This document shows, in pieces, positions 18,677 to 27,511 of a DNA stretch of 64,000 bases. The stretch comes from an uncultured SAR86 cluster bacterium (GTDB lineage: Bacteria > Pseudomonadota > Gammaproteobacteria > Magnimaribacterales > D2472). The position numbers and the translations under genes were made by a program. Below the pieces are notes generated by a model. The model ran no database searches. It worked only from the letters and a program-made list of their open reading frames with translations, and was not told the origin of the DNA. Position 1 is the stretch's first letter, and each line of letters opens with the position of its first letter. The stretch spans positions 322,180 through 386,179 of the forward strand of contig CACEDS010000001.1 of NCBI GenBank assembly GCA_902558395.1, in the 5' to 3' direction.

Positions 18677-20443
18677 ATGAGATCTCACTATTGTGGAGAA
18701 ATAACTTCTAAAAATCTTAATGAAGAGATAACTATTTGTGGCTGGATACACAAAAGACGCGATCATGGTGGGGTTATCTTTCTTGATGTTAGAGATATAA
18801 AGGGCATATGTCAGGCTGTTATTAATCCAGATAACGCAGAATCTTTTGCAATAGCTGAAAGCCTAAGAAATGAGTATGTTGTTCAAATAACTGGAATAGT
18901 AAAAGCAAGATTAGAGGGAACAATTAACAAGAATATGACAACAGGCGAAGTAGAGCTTGAAAGCAAAGATATTAAAATTCTAAGTAAAGCAGAAACCCCT
19001 GTATTTCCATTAGATGACTATCAAGAGGTCAATGAGGATGTTCGCTTAAAAAATAGAGTTCTAGATTTAAGAAGACCTGAAATGAATCATAGGATTGTTA
19101 CTAGATCAAAAATTACCTCAATGATTCGTAATTATCTTGATGATAATGATTTTAATGAAATAGAAACGCCTATATTAACAAGAGCGACTCCTGAAGGAGC
19201 TAGAGACTATATATTGCCAAGCAGGGTGCAGTCAGGAAACTTCTTCGCTTTACCTCAATCACCTCAACTTTTTAAGCAATTGCTAATGATGGGAGGATTA
19301 GATAAATACTATCAAATTGCTAGATGTTTTAGAGATGAGGATCTTAGAGCAGATCGCCAACCAGAGTTTACGCAAATAGATATTGAGGCGTCATTTATTG
19401 ATCAAGATTATATTATGCAAACTGGTGAGGGCATGGTTAAGGGCCTTATTGAAGAATTTTGTAATGACAAGCTAAAAGATTTTGAAGTTTTAGATTGGCA
19501 TGATGCAATGAGAGATTATGGCTGTGATAAGCCTGATCTAAGAATTCCTTTAAAGCTCGTTGAAATTTCTGACTTGGTAAAAGATGAAGAGTTTAAGGTC
19601 TTTGCCGAGCCTGCCAAAGACAAAAACTCAAGGGTTGTAGCTTTAAAAATTCCAGGCGGAAACTCATTATCTAGAGGACAGATAGATGATTACACCAGCT
19701 TTGTTTCAAAATTAGGAGCTAAGGGGCTTGCATATATTAAAGTTAATGACAAAAGTGATATCGAGAATGGCCTCCAATCGCCTATATTGAAATTCTTAAA
19801 ATCAGAAACAGTTGCATCTATAGTAAAAGATTTGGATTTAGAAAATGATGATCTGTTATTTTTTGGAGCTGGCAAACAAAACGTTGTTAATCTAAGTATG
19901 AGTAGCTTAATCAAGAAGATAGGCGAAGACTTAGCCTTGTATACTGAAAAATGGGCTCCATGCTGGGTTGTTAATTTTCCTATGTTTGAAAAAAACAGTG
20001 AAGGTAATTTAACCTCTCTCCATCACCCATTCACGTTACCTAATTGTTCTATAGATGAATTAAGAAATGCTCCAGAAGAAGCTATTGCATATGCATACGA
20101 CATAGTTCTAAATGGCTATGAAATAGGCGGAGGCTCATTAAGAGTTTTTGATGCAGAAATGCAAAGCGCTATCTTTGATATTCTTCAAATAAGCAAAGAA
20201 GAAGCTAACAGTAAATTTGGTTTTTTAATTAAAGCATTATCATCTGGTTGTCCGCCTCATGGTGGAATCGCATTTGGACTTGATAGGTTAGTAATGCTTA
20301 TTACAGATACAAATAATATTAGAGATGTCATCGCATTCCCAAAAACACAAAGCGCAACCTGTTTATTAACCGATGCACCTAGCAAGGTTGATCAAAAACA
20401 ACTAGATGAACTAAAAATTATCAGCACTCACAAGGAAGAATAG
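18677..20443 (+). CDS. aspS: aspartyl-tRNA synthetase
   Basis: A class II synthetase for tRNA-Asp. The 588-residue product has the bacterial layout: N-terminal OB-fold anticodon domain ([19 protein letters not shown]), catalytic core with RFRDED-like [21 protein letters not shown], a bacterial GAD insert in the middle (about 280-410), and motif 3 in [12 protein letters not shown]. Full length, so of the bacterial rather than archaeal type. AGGG precedes the ATG. It is followed by yebC after 4 bases, the conserved aspS-yebC pair. Confidence 0.97.
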   Translation: MRSHYCGEITSKNLNEEITICGWIHKRRDHGGVIFLDVRDIKGICQAVINPDNAESFAIAESLRNEYVVQITGIVKARLEGTINKNMTTGEVELESKDIKILSKAETPVFPLDDYQEVNEDVRLKNRVLDLRRPEMNHRIVTRSKITSMIRNYLDDNDFNEIETPILTRATPEGARDYILPSRVQSGNFFALPQSPQLFKQLLMMGGLDKYYQIARCFRDEDLRADRQPEFTQIDIEASFIDQDYIMQTGEGMVKGLIEEFCNDKLKDFEVLDWHDAMRDYGCDKPDLRIPLKLVEISDLVKDEEFKVFAEPAKDKNSRVVALKIPGGNSLSRGQIDDYTSFVSKLGAKGLAYIKVNDKSDIENGLQSPILKFLKSETVASIVKDLDLENDDLLFFGAGKQNVVNLSMSSLIKKIGEDLALYTEKWAPCWVVNFPMFEKNSEGNLTSLHHPFTLPNCSIDELRNAPEEAIAYAYDIVLNGYEIGGGSLRVFDAEMQSAIFDILQISKEEANSKFGFLIKALSSGCPPHGGIAFGLDRLVMLITDTNNIRDVIAFPKTQSATCLLTDAPSKVDQKQLDELKIISTHKEE

Positions 20444-20447
20444 GTAT

Positions 20448-21185
20448 ATGGCTGGACATTCCAAATGGGCAAACATTAAGCATAGAAAGGCTAGACAAGA
20501 TGCGTCTAGAGGAAAAATTTGGACCAAAGTTATTAGAGAGATAACAGTTGCTGCAAAAGGAGGCCCTGATCCTGATGACAACCCAAGGTTAAGGCTTGCT
20601 TTAGATAAAGCAAATGCAGCAAATATGCCTAAAGATAATATTAAAAGAGCAATTGAAAAAGGCTCTGGTACTGGTGAAACAGGATCGCTTGAAGAAATTG
20701 TATTGGAAGGATATGGGCCTGGTGGCGTAGCTATTTTAGTTGAAGCTATGTCGGATAATAGAAATAGAACAGTTTCTGATGTCAGGCATGCATTTTCTAA
20801 GTTTGGAGGCAATCTAGGTACAGATGGATCTGTATCCTATTTATTTAATAAACTGGGTATCATTCATATATCTAAAGACTTTTCAGAAGAAGATTTGTTA
20901 GAGGTTGTTCTAGATGCTGGAGCTGAAGATTTAGTTGATGAAGGCGATTACTTTGAGGTAATCACCTCAAGCACTGATTTGAGTAATGTACTAGAGGCTC
21001 TTAAAACTAACAACATTGAGCATATGAATGCTGAATTAACGCTTAGGGCAGAAACATCTGTTTCTTTAGATCAAGAGATGTCAGAAAAAGTGCTAAAAAT
21101 TATGGACTTTATGGATGAATTAGATGATGTCCAAGAGGTTCATACAAATGCTGAATTTCCAGAAAACTTTGAGGTTAAAGAGTAA
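20448..21185 (+). CDS. yebC: YebC/PmpR family protein (TACO1 family)
   Basis: A cytoplasmic protein of the YebC family, called a transcriptional regulator in older work and more recently linked to translation of proline-rich stretches (TACO1 homologues). The 245-residue product begins MAGHSKWANIKHRKARQDA, the family signature, with NPRLRLALDKANAANMPKDNI and GYGPGGVA. Normal length. In Gammaproteobacteria the next genes are ruvC-ruvA-ruvB; here a small nuclease gene starts 3 bases later instead. Confidence 0.95.
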   Translation: MAGHSKWANIKHRKARQDASRGKIWTKVIREITVAAKGGPDPDDNPRLRLALDKANAANMPKDNIKRAIEKGSGTGETGSLEEIVLEGYGPGGVAILVEAMSDNRNRTVSDVRHAFSKFGGNLGTDGSVSYLFNKLGIIHISKDFSEEDLLEVVLDAGAEDLVDEGDYFEVITSSTDLSNVLEALKTNNIEHMNAELTLRAETSVSLDQEMSEKVLKIMDFMDELDDVQEVHTNAEFPENFEVKE

Positions 21186-21188
21186 AAA

Positions 21189-21614
21189 TTGTCTATAAAT
21201 TCAAGAAATAAAGGTGCAGCTTTTGAAAGACAAATTGCGAATGCTCTAATTGAAGACCTTAATCTAACAAATCCGGTTAAAAGAATATTAGAACAAACAA
21301 GAACGAAGGAATTACCAGATTTAATGCTGGGAAATTGGTGCATAGAATGTAAAGCCTATGGCACAGGAGCTGAACCTAGACCGGATTGGTGGGATCAAGT
21401 ACTAGCTTCCGCACAAGGCACAAATTTGAAACCAGCGTTAGTTTATAAATTTAATAACAGACCAATAAAAGTAAGAGTTCTAGCCTCATCAATAAATAAT
21501 AAAATTAAAAACAATTTAATAACTGTAGATTTGCTATGGCCTGATTTTATTCAAATTATTCTAGAACTTTTTCAAGAAGATATAGAACTTCATGAGCAAA
21601 ATTTTCAAGCATAA
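21189..21614 (+). CDS. small PDDEXK nuclease, candidate Holliday-junction resolvase in place of ruvCAB
   Basis: A 141-residue protein not of the RuvC fold. It starts at a TTG 3 bases after yebC and overlaps ybgC. The N-terminal helix carries KGAAFERQIANAL (Glu13); then LPDLMLGNWCIECKAYG gives Pro43-Asp44 and Glu53-x-Lys55. The E...PD...ExK pattern and 9-residue spacing from D44 to E53 fit the PDDEXK nuclease core, and resemble phage-type resolvases such as T7 endonuclease I and the archaeal Hjc/VRR-NUC group. A DWWDQV segment follows. It fills the slot of ruvC-ruvA-ruvB between yebC and ybgC. Resolvase function is inferred from fold pattern and position; it could be another structure-specific or repair nuclease. 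Confidence 0.7.
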   Translation: MSINSRNKGAAFERQIANALIEDLNLTNPVKRILEQTRTKELPDLMLGNWCIECKAYGTGAEPRPDWWDQVLASAQGTNLKPALVYKFNNRPIKVRVLASSINNKIKNNLITVDLLWPDFIQIILELFQEDIELHEQNFQA

Positions 21615-22020
21615 AGATTTCGAATTAACTATCTTTGTTGAAGATACTGATTTTCAAGGCTTTGTATATCATGCTAATTACATAAAATATTTTGAAAGAG
21701 CTAGATCTAACTTTTTAACTATAAATGGCATCTCACAGAATGATCTAAGACAATCAAATCTTGGTTTTGTGATTAAAAGAATAGATATAGATTTTTTATA
21801 TCCAGCTAAACTTGGTGAAAAATTAATAGTTCAGACCGAGGTAGAAAAGAAGTCTAAAGCTAGGATGCTTTTTAATCAAAAAATCATAAGTGATGACAAC
21901 AAAAATCAAATCTGTGAAGGAAGTGTTGAAGTTTGTTTGGTAGATATTGAGACAAAAAAACCAAAACCTTTTCCTAATGATTTATTATTAATTTTTGATA
22001 ACGGTGAAGCGCATGGATGA
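21592..22020 (+). CDS. ybgC: acyl-CoA thioesterase YbgC (hot-dog fold)
   Basis: A 142-residue hot-dog thioesterase, first gene of the tol-pal cluster. The EDTDFQGFVYHANYIKYFERAR segment (only motif residues: Asp18/Asp20, Gly23, Tyr26, His27, Tyr30) matches the YbgC catalytic loop. E. coli YbgC acts on acyl-CoAs and binds acyl carrier protein; a link to phospholipid metabolism at the membrane has been proposed. The gene overlaps the upstream nuclease by 23 bases and tolQ by 8. ATG 21592 gives the family-length N-terminus. Confidence 0.92.
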   Translation: MSKIFKHKDFELTIFVEDTDFQGFVYHANYIKYFERARSNFLTINGISQNDLRQSNLGFVIKRIDIDFLYPAKLGEKLIVQTEVEKKSKARMLFNQKIISDDNKNQICEGSVEVCLVDIETKKPKPFPNDLLLIFDNGEAHG

Positions 22021-22681
22021 TATTTCAGTTTTAAACCTTTTTTTAGATGCCGGTTTGGTTGTAAAGACCGTAATGATTATATTGTTAATAGCATCATTAT
22101 TAACCTGGATAGTAATCGTAGAAAGATTTAATTTTTATAAAAAAATTAAATTAATCAATGATAGTTTTCTAGATAGATTTTGGAGCGGAGAGGATCTTAA
22201 TACACTTTATAGTGAGTTAGAAAATCACGAAGGCCCATTATTTGGTTCATTGGGTGTATTCAAAAGTGCATTCAAAGAGTTTCTTCAGATAAGTAAAAAT
22301 AAAGAAATTACTGAGCTAGATTTAGAGGGTATTAATAGATGTATGCGTGTTGCAATAGCTTCAGATGAAGAGGAGATGAATAAACACCTTCCTTTTTTAG
22401 CAAACGTAGGATCAGTAAGTCCATACATTGGCTTATTGGGAACTGTTTGGGGAATTATGACCTCATTCCAAGGTTTATCTGATGCCACTCAAGCTACCAT
22501 TAATGCCGTTGCTCCAGGGATATCAGAAGCACTAGTCGCAACTGCAATGGGGCTCTTTGCTGCCATACCTGCAGTTATTGCTTTTAATAAATATACTTCT
22601 GAACTTGAGACAATGAGTCAATCAACTCTTATTTTCTCAGAAGAACTTGCAAGTATTTTTTATAAGCAATCCATAAAATAA
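22013..22681 (+). CDS. tolQ: Tol-Pal system proton channel subunit TolQ
   Basis: TolQ forms with TolR the inner-membrane proton motor that energises TolA during outer-membrane constriction. The 222-residue product has three membrane segments: about 16-38, a second around NVGSVSPYIGLLGTVWGIM, and a third around ISEALVATAMGLFAAIPAVIAF; this is the ExbB/TolQ/MotA layout. ATG 22013 overlaps the ybgC stop and gives the usual short periplasmic N-terminus; a TTG at 21995 would add six residues and is less likely. tolR follows with no gap. Confidence 0.95.
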   Translation: MDDISVLNLFLDAGLVVKTVMIILLIASLLTWIVIVERFNFYKKIKLINDSFLDRFWSGEDLNTLYSELENHEGPLFGSLGVFKSAFKEFLQISKNKEITELDLEGINRCMRVAIASDEEEMNKHLPFLANVGSVSPYIGLLGTVWGIMTSFQGLSDATQATINAVAPGISEALVATAMGLFAAIPAVIAFNKYTSELETMSQSTLIFSEELASIFYKQSIK

Positions 22682-23104
22682 ATGATATACAGATTAGCAA
22701 AAAAAAAGACATTAAAGGCAGAGATAAATGTTGTGCCATACATAGATGTAATGTTGGTTTTGTTAATTATTTTTATGGTTTTGTCTCCGCTATTAATTCA
22801 AGGAATAGAAGTTAACTTACCCAATACAGATACAACAAAAATGTCTGTACAAAATGAGCCTTTAGTAATTTCTATCAATAAAAAAGGTGAATATTTTATT
22901 AATGTTGGTGATGAGTCTTTGCCTATTGATCTAGAGGAGCTAAAAAGAAAATCTAGTGTAATCTTTGAAGCTAATCCTGAGATAGAAATAGTATTCCAAA
23001 GCGATAAAGATGTAATTTTTGATAGTGTAGCTAAGGCTATGGCTGCCGTTCAAAGTGTTGGTATTTCAAAAATAGGAATTGTCACAACAGGCTATGCAAA
23101 TTAA
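22682..23104 (+). CDS. tolR: Tol-Pal system protein TolR
   Basis: The ExbD/TolR-family partner of TolQ. The 140-residue product has a short Lys-rich cytoplasmic tail, one membrane helix at about 18-40 that carries the proton-conducting aspartate in PYIDVML (Asp22), and a periplasmic domain of about 100 residues. Length matches E. coli TolR (142). The start codon directly follows the tolQ stop. tolA overlaps its 3' end. Confidence 0.95.
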   Translation: MIYRLAKKKTLKAEINVVPYIDVMLVLLIIFMVLSPLLIQGIEVNLPNTDTTKMSVQNEPLVISINKKGEYFINVGDESLPIDLEELKRKSSVIFEANPEIEIVFQSDKDVIFDSVAKAMAAVQSVGISKIGIVTTGYAN

Positions 23105-23702
23105 ATCTGATTATTTTGTAGCTTCTTTTATATCTTTTGTAATTCACGCAACAATAATTTTATATTTAACAGATTTTTTTTATTTTGAAAAAAACACCAG
23201 ACCTGTTTTAAGCAAGCCTGTAAATGTTGAGCTTTTATTTGAGAAAGAAGTGCCCCAAAAATCTTTACCAATAAAAAATATTCAAAAAAAGACTATTGAA
23301 CAAGTCCAAGTTAATCAAGCTGAGAATAAGATTGAATTAACTCCAGTTATTCCGGAGACAGATATTAATAATTTAATCAAAGAAGATGAATTAGCGCAGG
23401 AAAAATATGACAATATTTTAATTAATGAGTACAGCAATTTAATAATTCAATCTATTCAATCAGCTTGGATCAAGCCGCAAAATATTCAAGATGGGCTAGT
23501 ATGCGATCTTAGAATGACAATAAATAAAAATGGCCGAGTAACTCGAATTGATTTAATAAAAAGTAGCGGCAATATAAGATTTGATAATTCTGCAATTAAA
23601 GCTATTTCGAGGGTTGAAACCTTCTCTTTCTTTAATAAAATTCCATTTAATTTATACCAAAACAATTTTAAAAATATAGTTATTACATTTAACCCTTCAT
23701 GA
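23094..23702 (+). CDS. tolA: Tol-Pal system protein TolA, short form
   Basis: TolA links the TolQR motor to TolB and Pal across the periplasm. The 202-residue product has an N-terminal membrane helix (about 8-28) with the Ser14-x3-His18 motif that contacts TolQR, a central region of only about 90 residues, and a C-terminal domain III (SAWIKPQNIQDGLVCDLRM, then NGRVTRIDLIKSSG). E. coli TolA is 421 residues with a long Ala/Lys-rich helical domain II, which is nearly gone here. ATG 23094 overlaps the tolR stop; a TTG at 23079 would add five residues. Confidence 0.9.
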   Translation: MQIKSDYFVASFISFVIHATIILYLTDFFYFEKNTRPVLSKPVNVELLFEKEVPQKSLPIKNIQKKTIEQVQVNQAENKIELTPVIPETDINNLIKEDELAQEKYDNILINEYSNLIIQSIQSAWIKPQNIQDGLVCDLRMTINKNGRVTRIDLIKSSGNIRFDNSAIKAISRVETFSFFNKIPFNLYQNNFKNIVITFNPS

Positions 23703-24976
23703 AAAAAGCATTATTGATATTTATTCTATTTTCACAACCAATTATCTCAGAGTTGGTTTTAGAAATTACAAAAGGATCAGATGATCCGTATTCAATAGCA
23801 ATAATTAATTTTGATGGCCCAAAAAATATTAATAATCAAATTGGCTCTATAGTTAGCAATGACCTAAATAGGACAGGAGAGTTCCGTATTCTTAAAGATA
23901 ATCAACTCCTGTCATCACCAGCAAATCAAGAAGAGATTAATTATGATGATTTTAAGTTATTAAATGTTGATTTTATTGTAATGGGCGCAACCTCTCAGGA
24001 AGATAAAAGCAATATATCGGTTGCCTATGAAATTTATAGTGTTAATAAGCAATCTAAGATAAGAACTTCAACGGTATACGGCATTCCAAACAGATTAAGA
24101 CAATTATCACACTATATTAGCGATGGAATATATGAAGAGGTAACAGGAATTAAAGGAGTTGCATCTACAAGATTGTTATATGTAACTGAGCAAATAATAG
24201 ATAGTAAATCGTTATTCAAACTAGTTGTAGCTGACGCAGATGGTGAGAATGAGCAAGTTCTTCTTAGGAGTAGGGAGCCAATTATTTCTCCTTCATGGTC
24301 ACCAGACTCAAAAGAAGTTGCATATGTCTCCTTTGAGACTGGCATGGCAAAAGTATATATACAAAATATTGCATCTGGATCAAGAGAGCTAGTTCTAGAA
24401 AATAATTCTCAAATAAGTTCTCCCTCATGGTCGCCAAATGGCAAGTTCTTATCACTGACTCTTTATCAGGATGGTAATGCTGAAATTTATATACTAAATC
24501 TTAAAAATAAAAATTTAACTAGATTAACCAATCATTATTCAATTGATACAGAATCTTCATGGTCACCTAACGGTTCAAAGATTATGTTTACCTCGGGCAG
24601 ATCTGGTTCGCCTCAGTTATATGAAATTAATTTAAGAAAATTTAACGCAAAACCAAAAAGAATTACTTTTGAAGGTAACTACAATGCTAAAGGATCATAT
24701 TTACCAAACGGTGAAGGTATTGTTTTTGTTCATCGTAAAGATAATAGTTTTCAGATAGCTTTAAAATACTTTAACGAAAATTTTGTACGCGCCCTTACTA
24801 AATCAAGATTAGATGAATCACCTAGTATTTCTCCTAACGGGAATGTGATAATCTATGCAATATCGGAAGATGGTACAGGGCTACTAGCTGGACTAACTTT
24901 AAGCGGCGCTAGATTTAGGCTTCCAACTAAAATTGGACAAGTTAGAGAGCCTTCATGGTCTGGTTTTTTAAGATAA
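23699..24976 (+). CDS. tolB: Tol-Pal system beta-propeller protein TolB
   Basis: TolB is a soluble periplasmic protein that binds Pal and the TolA C-terminus. The 425-residue product has a signal peptide (about 1-17), an N-terminal domain with the DLNRTGEFRIL segment (about 55-65), and a six-bladed propeller with the repeated SPSWSPxxxxxxY pattern (SPSWSPDSKEVAYVS, SPSWSPNGKFLSLT, ESSWSPNGSKIMFTSGRSG). It overlaps tolA by 4 bases. Length matches E. coli TolB (430). Confidence 0.97.
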   Translation: MKKALLIFILFSQPIISELVLEITKGSDDPYSIAIINFDGPKNINNQIGSIVSNDLNRTGEFRILKDNQLLSSPANQEEINYDDFKLLNVDFIVMGATSQEDKSNISVAYEIYSVNKQSKIRTSTVYGIPNRLRQLSHYISDGIYEEVTGIKGVASTRLLYVTEQIIDSKSLFKLVVADADGENEQVLLRSREPIISPSWSPDSKEVAYVSFETGMAKVYIQNIASGSRELVLENNSQISSPSWSPNGKFLSLTLYQDGNAEIYILNLKNKNLTRLTNHYSIDTESSWSPNGSKIMFTSGRSGSPQLYEINLRKFNAKPKRITFEGNYNAKGSYLPNGEGIVFVHRKDNSFQIALKYFNENFVRALTKSRLDESPSISPNGNVIIYAISEDGTGLLAGLTLSGARFRLPTKIGQVREPSWSGFLR

Positions 24977-24992
24977 TTTATGGAGAAAACAA

Positions 24993-25496
24993 ATGCTTAG
25001 TATTAAAAAAATTAAAAATACAAATTTATATAACTTATTTATTCTAGTTTTCTTAATTTCGTCTTGCTCAAGCATGAATGTAACCGAGGAAGTTGTATAT
25101 GACGGAGGCATCAGAACAGTTGAAGCTTCTATGCAAGAGGATACTGAATTAGATTATGAAACAAAGGCAATTTTTACAAACGCAACGGTTTATTTTGAGT
25201 TTGATAAATTCAATTTAAATAGCAAGTCTCTTCAAACCCTTAAAAGTGCTGTTTCGGCTATGAAAGACAATCAATCTATTCGTATCACAATTGCCGGACA
25301 TGCAGATGAAAGAGGAACTAGAGAATACAATTTAGCTTTAGGACAAAGAAGGGCAGATGCTGTAAAAGATTATTTTGTTTTAAGTGGCATAGACAAAAAC
25401 AGAATTAGTGTAAAAAGTTATGGCGAAGAAAGACCAGCATCATTTGGGTCTGATGAAGTTAGTTATTCTAAAAATAGAAGAGCAGAAATTAACTAA
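24993..25496 (+). CDS. pal: peptidoglycan-associated lipoprotein Pal
   Basis: Pal is an outer-membrane lipoprotein that binds peptidoglycan and TolB. The 167-residue product has a lipoprotein signal with lipobox LISSC (Cys at about 26), a short linker, then an OmpA-like domain: TVYFEFDKFNLNSKS, the peptidoglycan-binding AGHADERGTREYNLALGQRRA, and the YSKNRRAEI ending. GGAGAAA precedes the ATG. It is the fifth member of the complete ybgC-tolQRAB-pal-cpoB run. Confidence 0.97.
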   Translation: MLSIKKIKNTNLYNLFILVFLISSCSSMNVTEEVVYDGGIRTVEASMQEDTELDYETKAIFTNATVYFEFDKFNLNSKSLQTLKSAVSAMKDNQSIRITIAGHADERGTREYNLALGQRRADAVKDYFVLSGIDKNRISVKSYGEERPASFGSDEVSYSKNRRAEIN

Positions 25497-25500
25497 ATAA

Positions 25501-26142
25501 ATGCTTAAACAAAGAATAATATTTTCATTATTTTTTATATATTCATCTTTTTTAATTTCTGAGGATGATAACGTAGAAGTTGATTTATTATTTTTAAAAA
25601 TACAAGAATTAGAATCAGAAATTGCTGAGCTTAGAAATATTTTAGAATCTCAAGATTATTTAATTCAAAAATTAATACAAGAATCTGTAGATGATTCAGA
25701 GTCCAATGAAGATTCTAGCAATCTTGCCTCTGATAATACTGTAAGGTTTGTAGGAATTGATGATACTAGAAGTAAAGAGGAGGTTTACAAGAGTGCAACT
25801 CAATCTCTTCAAAATCAAGACTTCGAAAAAGCCAGTTCTTTGTTTAAATTTTTCGTAGATAATTTTAAAGATGAAGAAAAATTACCTCTTTCAATCTTTT
25901 GGTTAGGAGAGATAGCATTGATTCAAAACAATCTAGAATCATCACAAGAATATTTCTTAGAATTAGTTAATCTATATCCCTCACACTACAGAACTCCTCT
26001 TGCTCACAAGAAAATTGGAGATATTTTTCTTAAAAAGAATCAACTAGAAAAGGCAAAAGATAAATATAATTTTGTAATAAGAGAATATCCAAATGATACT
26101 GCTTCATCTTTGGCCTTGCAGTTATTGAAAAATATGGAATAA
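25501..26142 (+). CDS. cpoB: cell division coordinator CpoB (YbgF), TPR protein
   Basis: CpoB is a periplasmic protein that links Tol-Pal to peptidoglycan synthesis by PBP1B at division. The 213-residue product has a signal peptide (about 1-20), a short coiled-coil (about 25-60: LKIQELESEIAELRNIL), an acidic Ser/Asp linker, and C-terminal TPR repeats beginning EEVYKSATQSLQNQDFEKASSLF. It lies 4 bases after pal. Function is inferred from synteny and domain order. Confidence 0.9.
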   Translation: MLKQRIIFSLFFIYSSFLISEDDNVEVDLLFLKIQELESEIAELRNILESQDYLIQKLIQESVDDSESNEDSSNLASDNTVRFVGIDDTRSKEEVYKSATQSLQNQDFEKASSLFKFFVDNFKDEEKLPLSIFWLGEIALIQNNLESSQEYFLELVNLYPSHYRTPLAHKKIGDIFLKKNQLEKAKDKYNFVIREYPNDTASSLALQLLKNME

Positions 26143-26169
26143 TCACCTTTTTTTATTATGCAATACCAT

Positions 26170-26245
26170 GGGTCGCTAGCTCAGCTGGTAGAGCAGTTGG
26201 CTTTTAACCAATTGGTCACAGGTTCGAATCCTGTGCGACCCACCA
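26170..26245 (+). tRNA. tRNA-Lys (anticodon TTT), CCA encoded
   Basis: A 76-nt cloverleaf is readable: acceptor GGGTCGC (26170-26176) pairs with GCGACCC (26235-26241), discriminator A, then CCA (26243-26245). The anticodon loop CTTTTAA contains TTT, and the T-loop GGTTCGAATCC is canonical. E. coli also has tRNA-Lys genes right after cpoB, so this is an old linkage. No terminator separates it from the next gene, so the tRNA may be cut from a longer transcript. Confidence 0.97.
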
Positions 26246-26266
26246 TTCATAGGGCATAATATTTCC

Positions 26267-27511
26267 ATGAAAATAAAAAATATCATCCTAACAAGTTTTT
26301 TATTCTTTTTAGTTTTAGCATCCTGGTATGTCATAAGAGGTATTAGAAATGAAATGGCTGTAGAAAATTATGGCCAAGATTTTTTATTAATACTTTTGTC
26401 CTTTACAGCACTGACCATGCTAATAATCAATCCAATATATTCATGGATTGCTTCCAGAAAAAACTTTAAAAAAATAATTACATATTGTTATTCATTTTTG
26501 ATAATGAACCTATTTGTTTTTATTCTTTACTCTCGTTCATTAGGTGAAGGTGATGTAACTCAACAGATGTGGTTGGGTAGGGTATTTTATGTTTGGTGCA
26601 ATATATATTCTTTTTTTGTTGTTTCAATTTTCTGGGTACTGGTAATAAATATTTTTAGAGACTCTCAGTCAAGAAAATTATATGGGTTTATCATGGCAGG
26701 AGGTTCATTGGGAGCAATTGTTGGTTCTGAGATATCAGTAAGACTTTCAGAATCTTATACAAATTATGGTTTAGAATTATTCGCACTAGCATCTTCTTTA
26801 TTATTATTTCTTGCAATTATTGTCGCTACATACTTAGTCAATCTTAATAATTCTGAGGTACTTATTAAAAAAGTAGGTGGAAATTGGTCTGATGCAATTT
26901 CAAATATAATTTCAGTAAAAGAGGTTAAGTCGGTTGCTTTATATTCATGGCTGTTTACTGCATTGATGACAGTTCAGTGGATCAGCGCAATACCAATTAT
27001 TGAATCTTATTCAGATTTATCACCAGATAGAATAGTATTATTTAATCGTATTGAGCAACTAGTTTCGCCTTTAACTTTAATAACTCAGTTAACATTGACA
27101 TATCTAGTAATATCTTACCTTGGCACATCCATGATCCTAATTGTTTATGGTTTGTTATTTATTGTTGTTTTTCTTTTATATGGTTTGATGTCATCTGTAG
27201 GTGTGGTAGTTTTTTCTCAAGCTTTATTAAGAGTTTTTGAATATGGCTTCAATAAACCTAGTAGAGAGATTATTTATAGTCAACTAAAGAAAAAAGATAG
27301 ATATAAATCAACTGTGTTTATAGATACTTTTGTAACTAGGCTTGGTGACTTAACCGGTAGCCTATTTGTGGGTATTGGTAAAGTGGCAGCAATAAGCATA
27401 ACTGTGGTACCGCTATTAGCGATACCATTTGCTGGTATTTTTTCACTAACAGGATATAAAATTTCAAAAATTTTTGAAGAAAAATCTAAAAACCCCGAGA
27501 TTCCCCAATAG
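26267..27511 (+). CDS. MFS-type carrier of the ATP/ADP translocase-like group
   Basis: A 414-residue membrane protein with about 10-12 hydrophobic segments and an MFS-like pattern. Segments such as FYVWCNIYSFFVVSIFW, IFRDSQSRKLYGFIMAGGSLGAIVGS (around 143-168) and KPSREIIYSQLKKKDRYKS (about 330-348, followed by FIDTFVTRLGDLTGSL) resemble the bacterial NTP/NDP carrier group (COG3202) rather than sugar or drug MFS porters. Substrate is unknown; most free-living bacterial members are uncharacterised. Its 3' end overlaps convergent bepA by 26 bases. The start lies 21 bases after tRNA-Lys. Confidence 0.6.
   Translation: MKIKNIILTSFLFFLVLASWYVIRGIRNEMAVENYGQDFLLILLSFTALTMLIINPIYSWIASRKNFKKIITYCYSFLIMNLFVFILYSRSLGEGDVTQQMWLGRVFYVWCNIYSFFVVSIFWVLVINIFRDSQSRKLYGFIMAGGSLGAIVGSEISVRLSESYTNYGLELFALASSLLLFLAIIVATYLVNLNNSEVLIKKVGGNWSDAISNIISVKEVKSVALYSWLFTALMTVQWISAIPIIESYSDLSPDRIVLFNRIEQLVSPLTLITQLTLTYLVISYLGTSMILIVYGLLFIVVFLLYGLMSSVGVVVFSQALLRVFEYGFNKPSREIIYSQLKKKDRYKSTVFIDTFVTRLGDLTGSLFVGIGKVAAISITVVPLLAIPFAGIFSLTGYKISKIFEEKSKNPEIPQ

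Noticed and set aside
23079-23093. Upstream TTG starts for tolA (23079) and tolQ (21995)
   Set aside because: Each adds only a few residues, and the following ATGs overlap the upstream stop in the usual operon manner and fit family N-termini better.
26143-26169. Attachment site at the tRNA-Lys gene
   Set aside because: No integrase lies nearby and no repeat of the tRNA 3' end was noticed downstream; cpoB-tRNA-Lys is an old vertical linkage.
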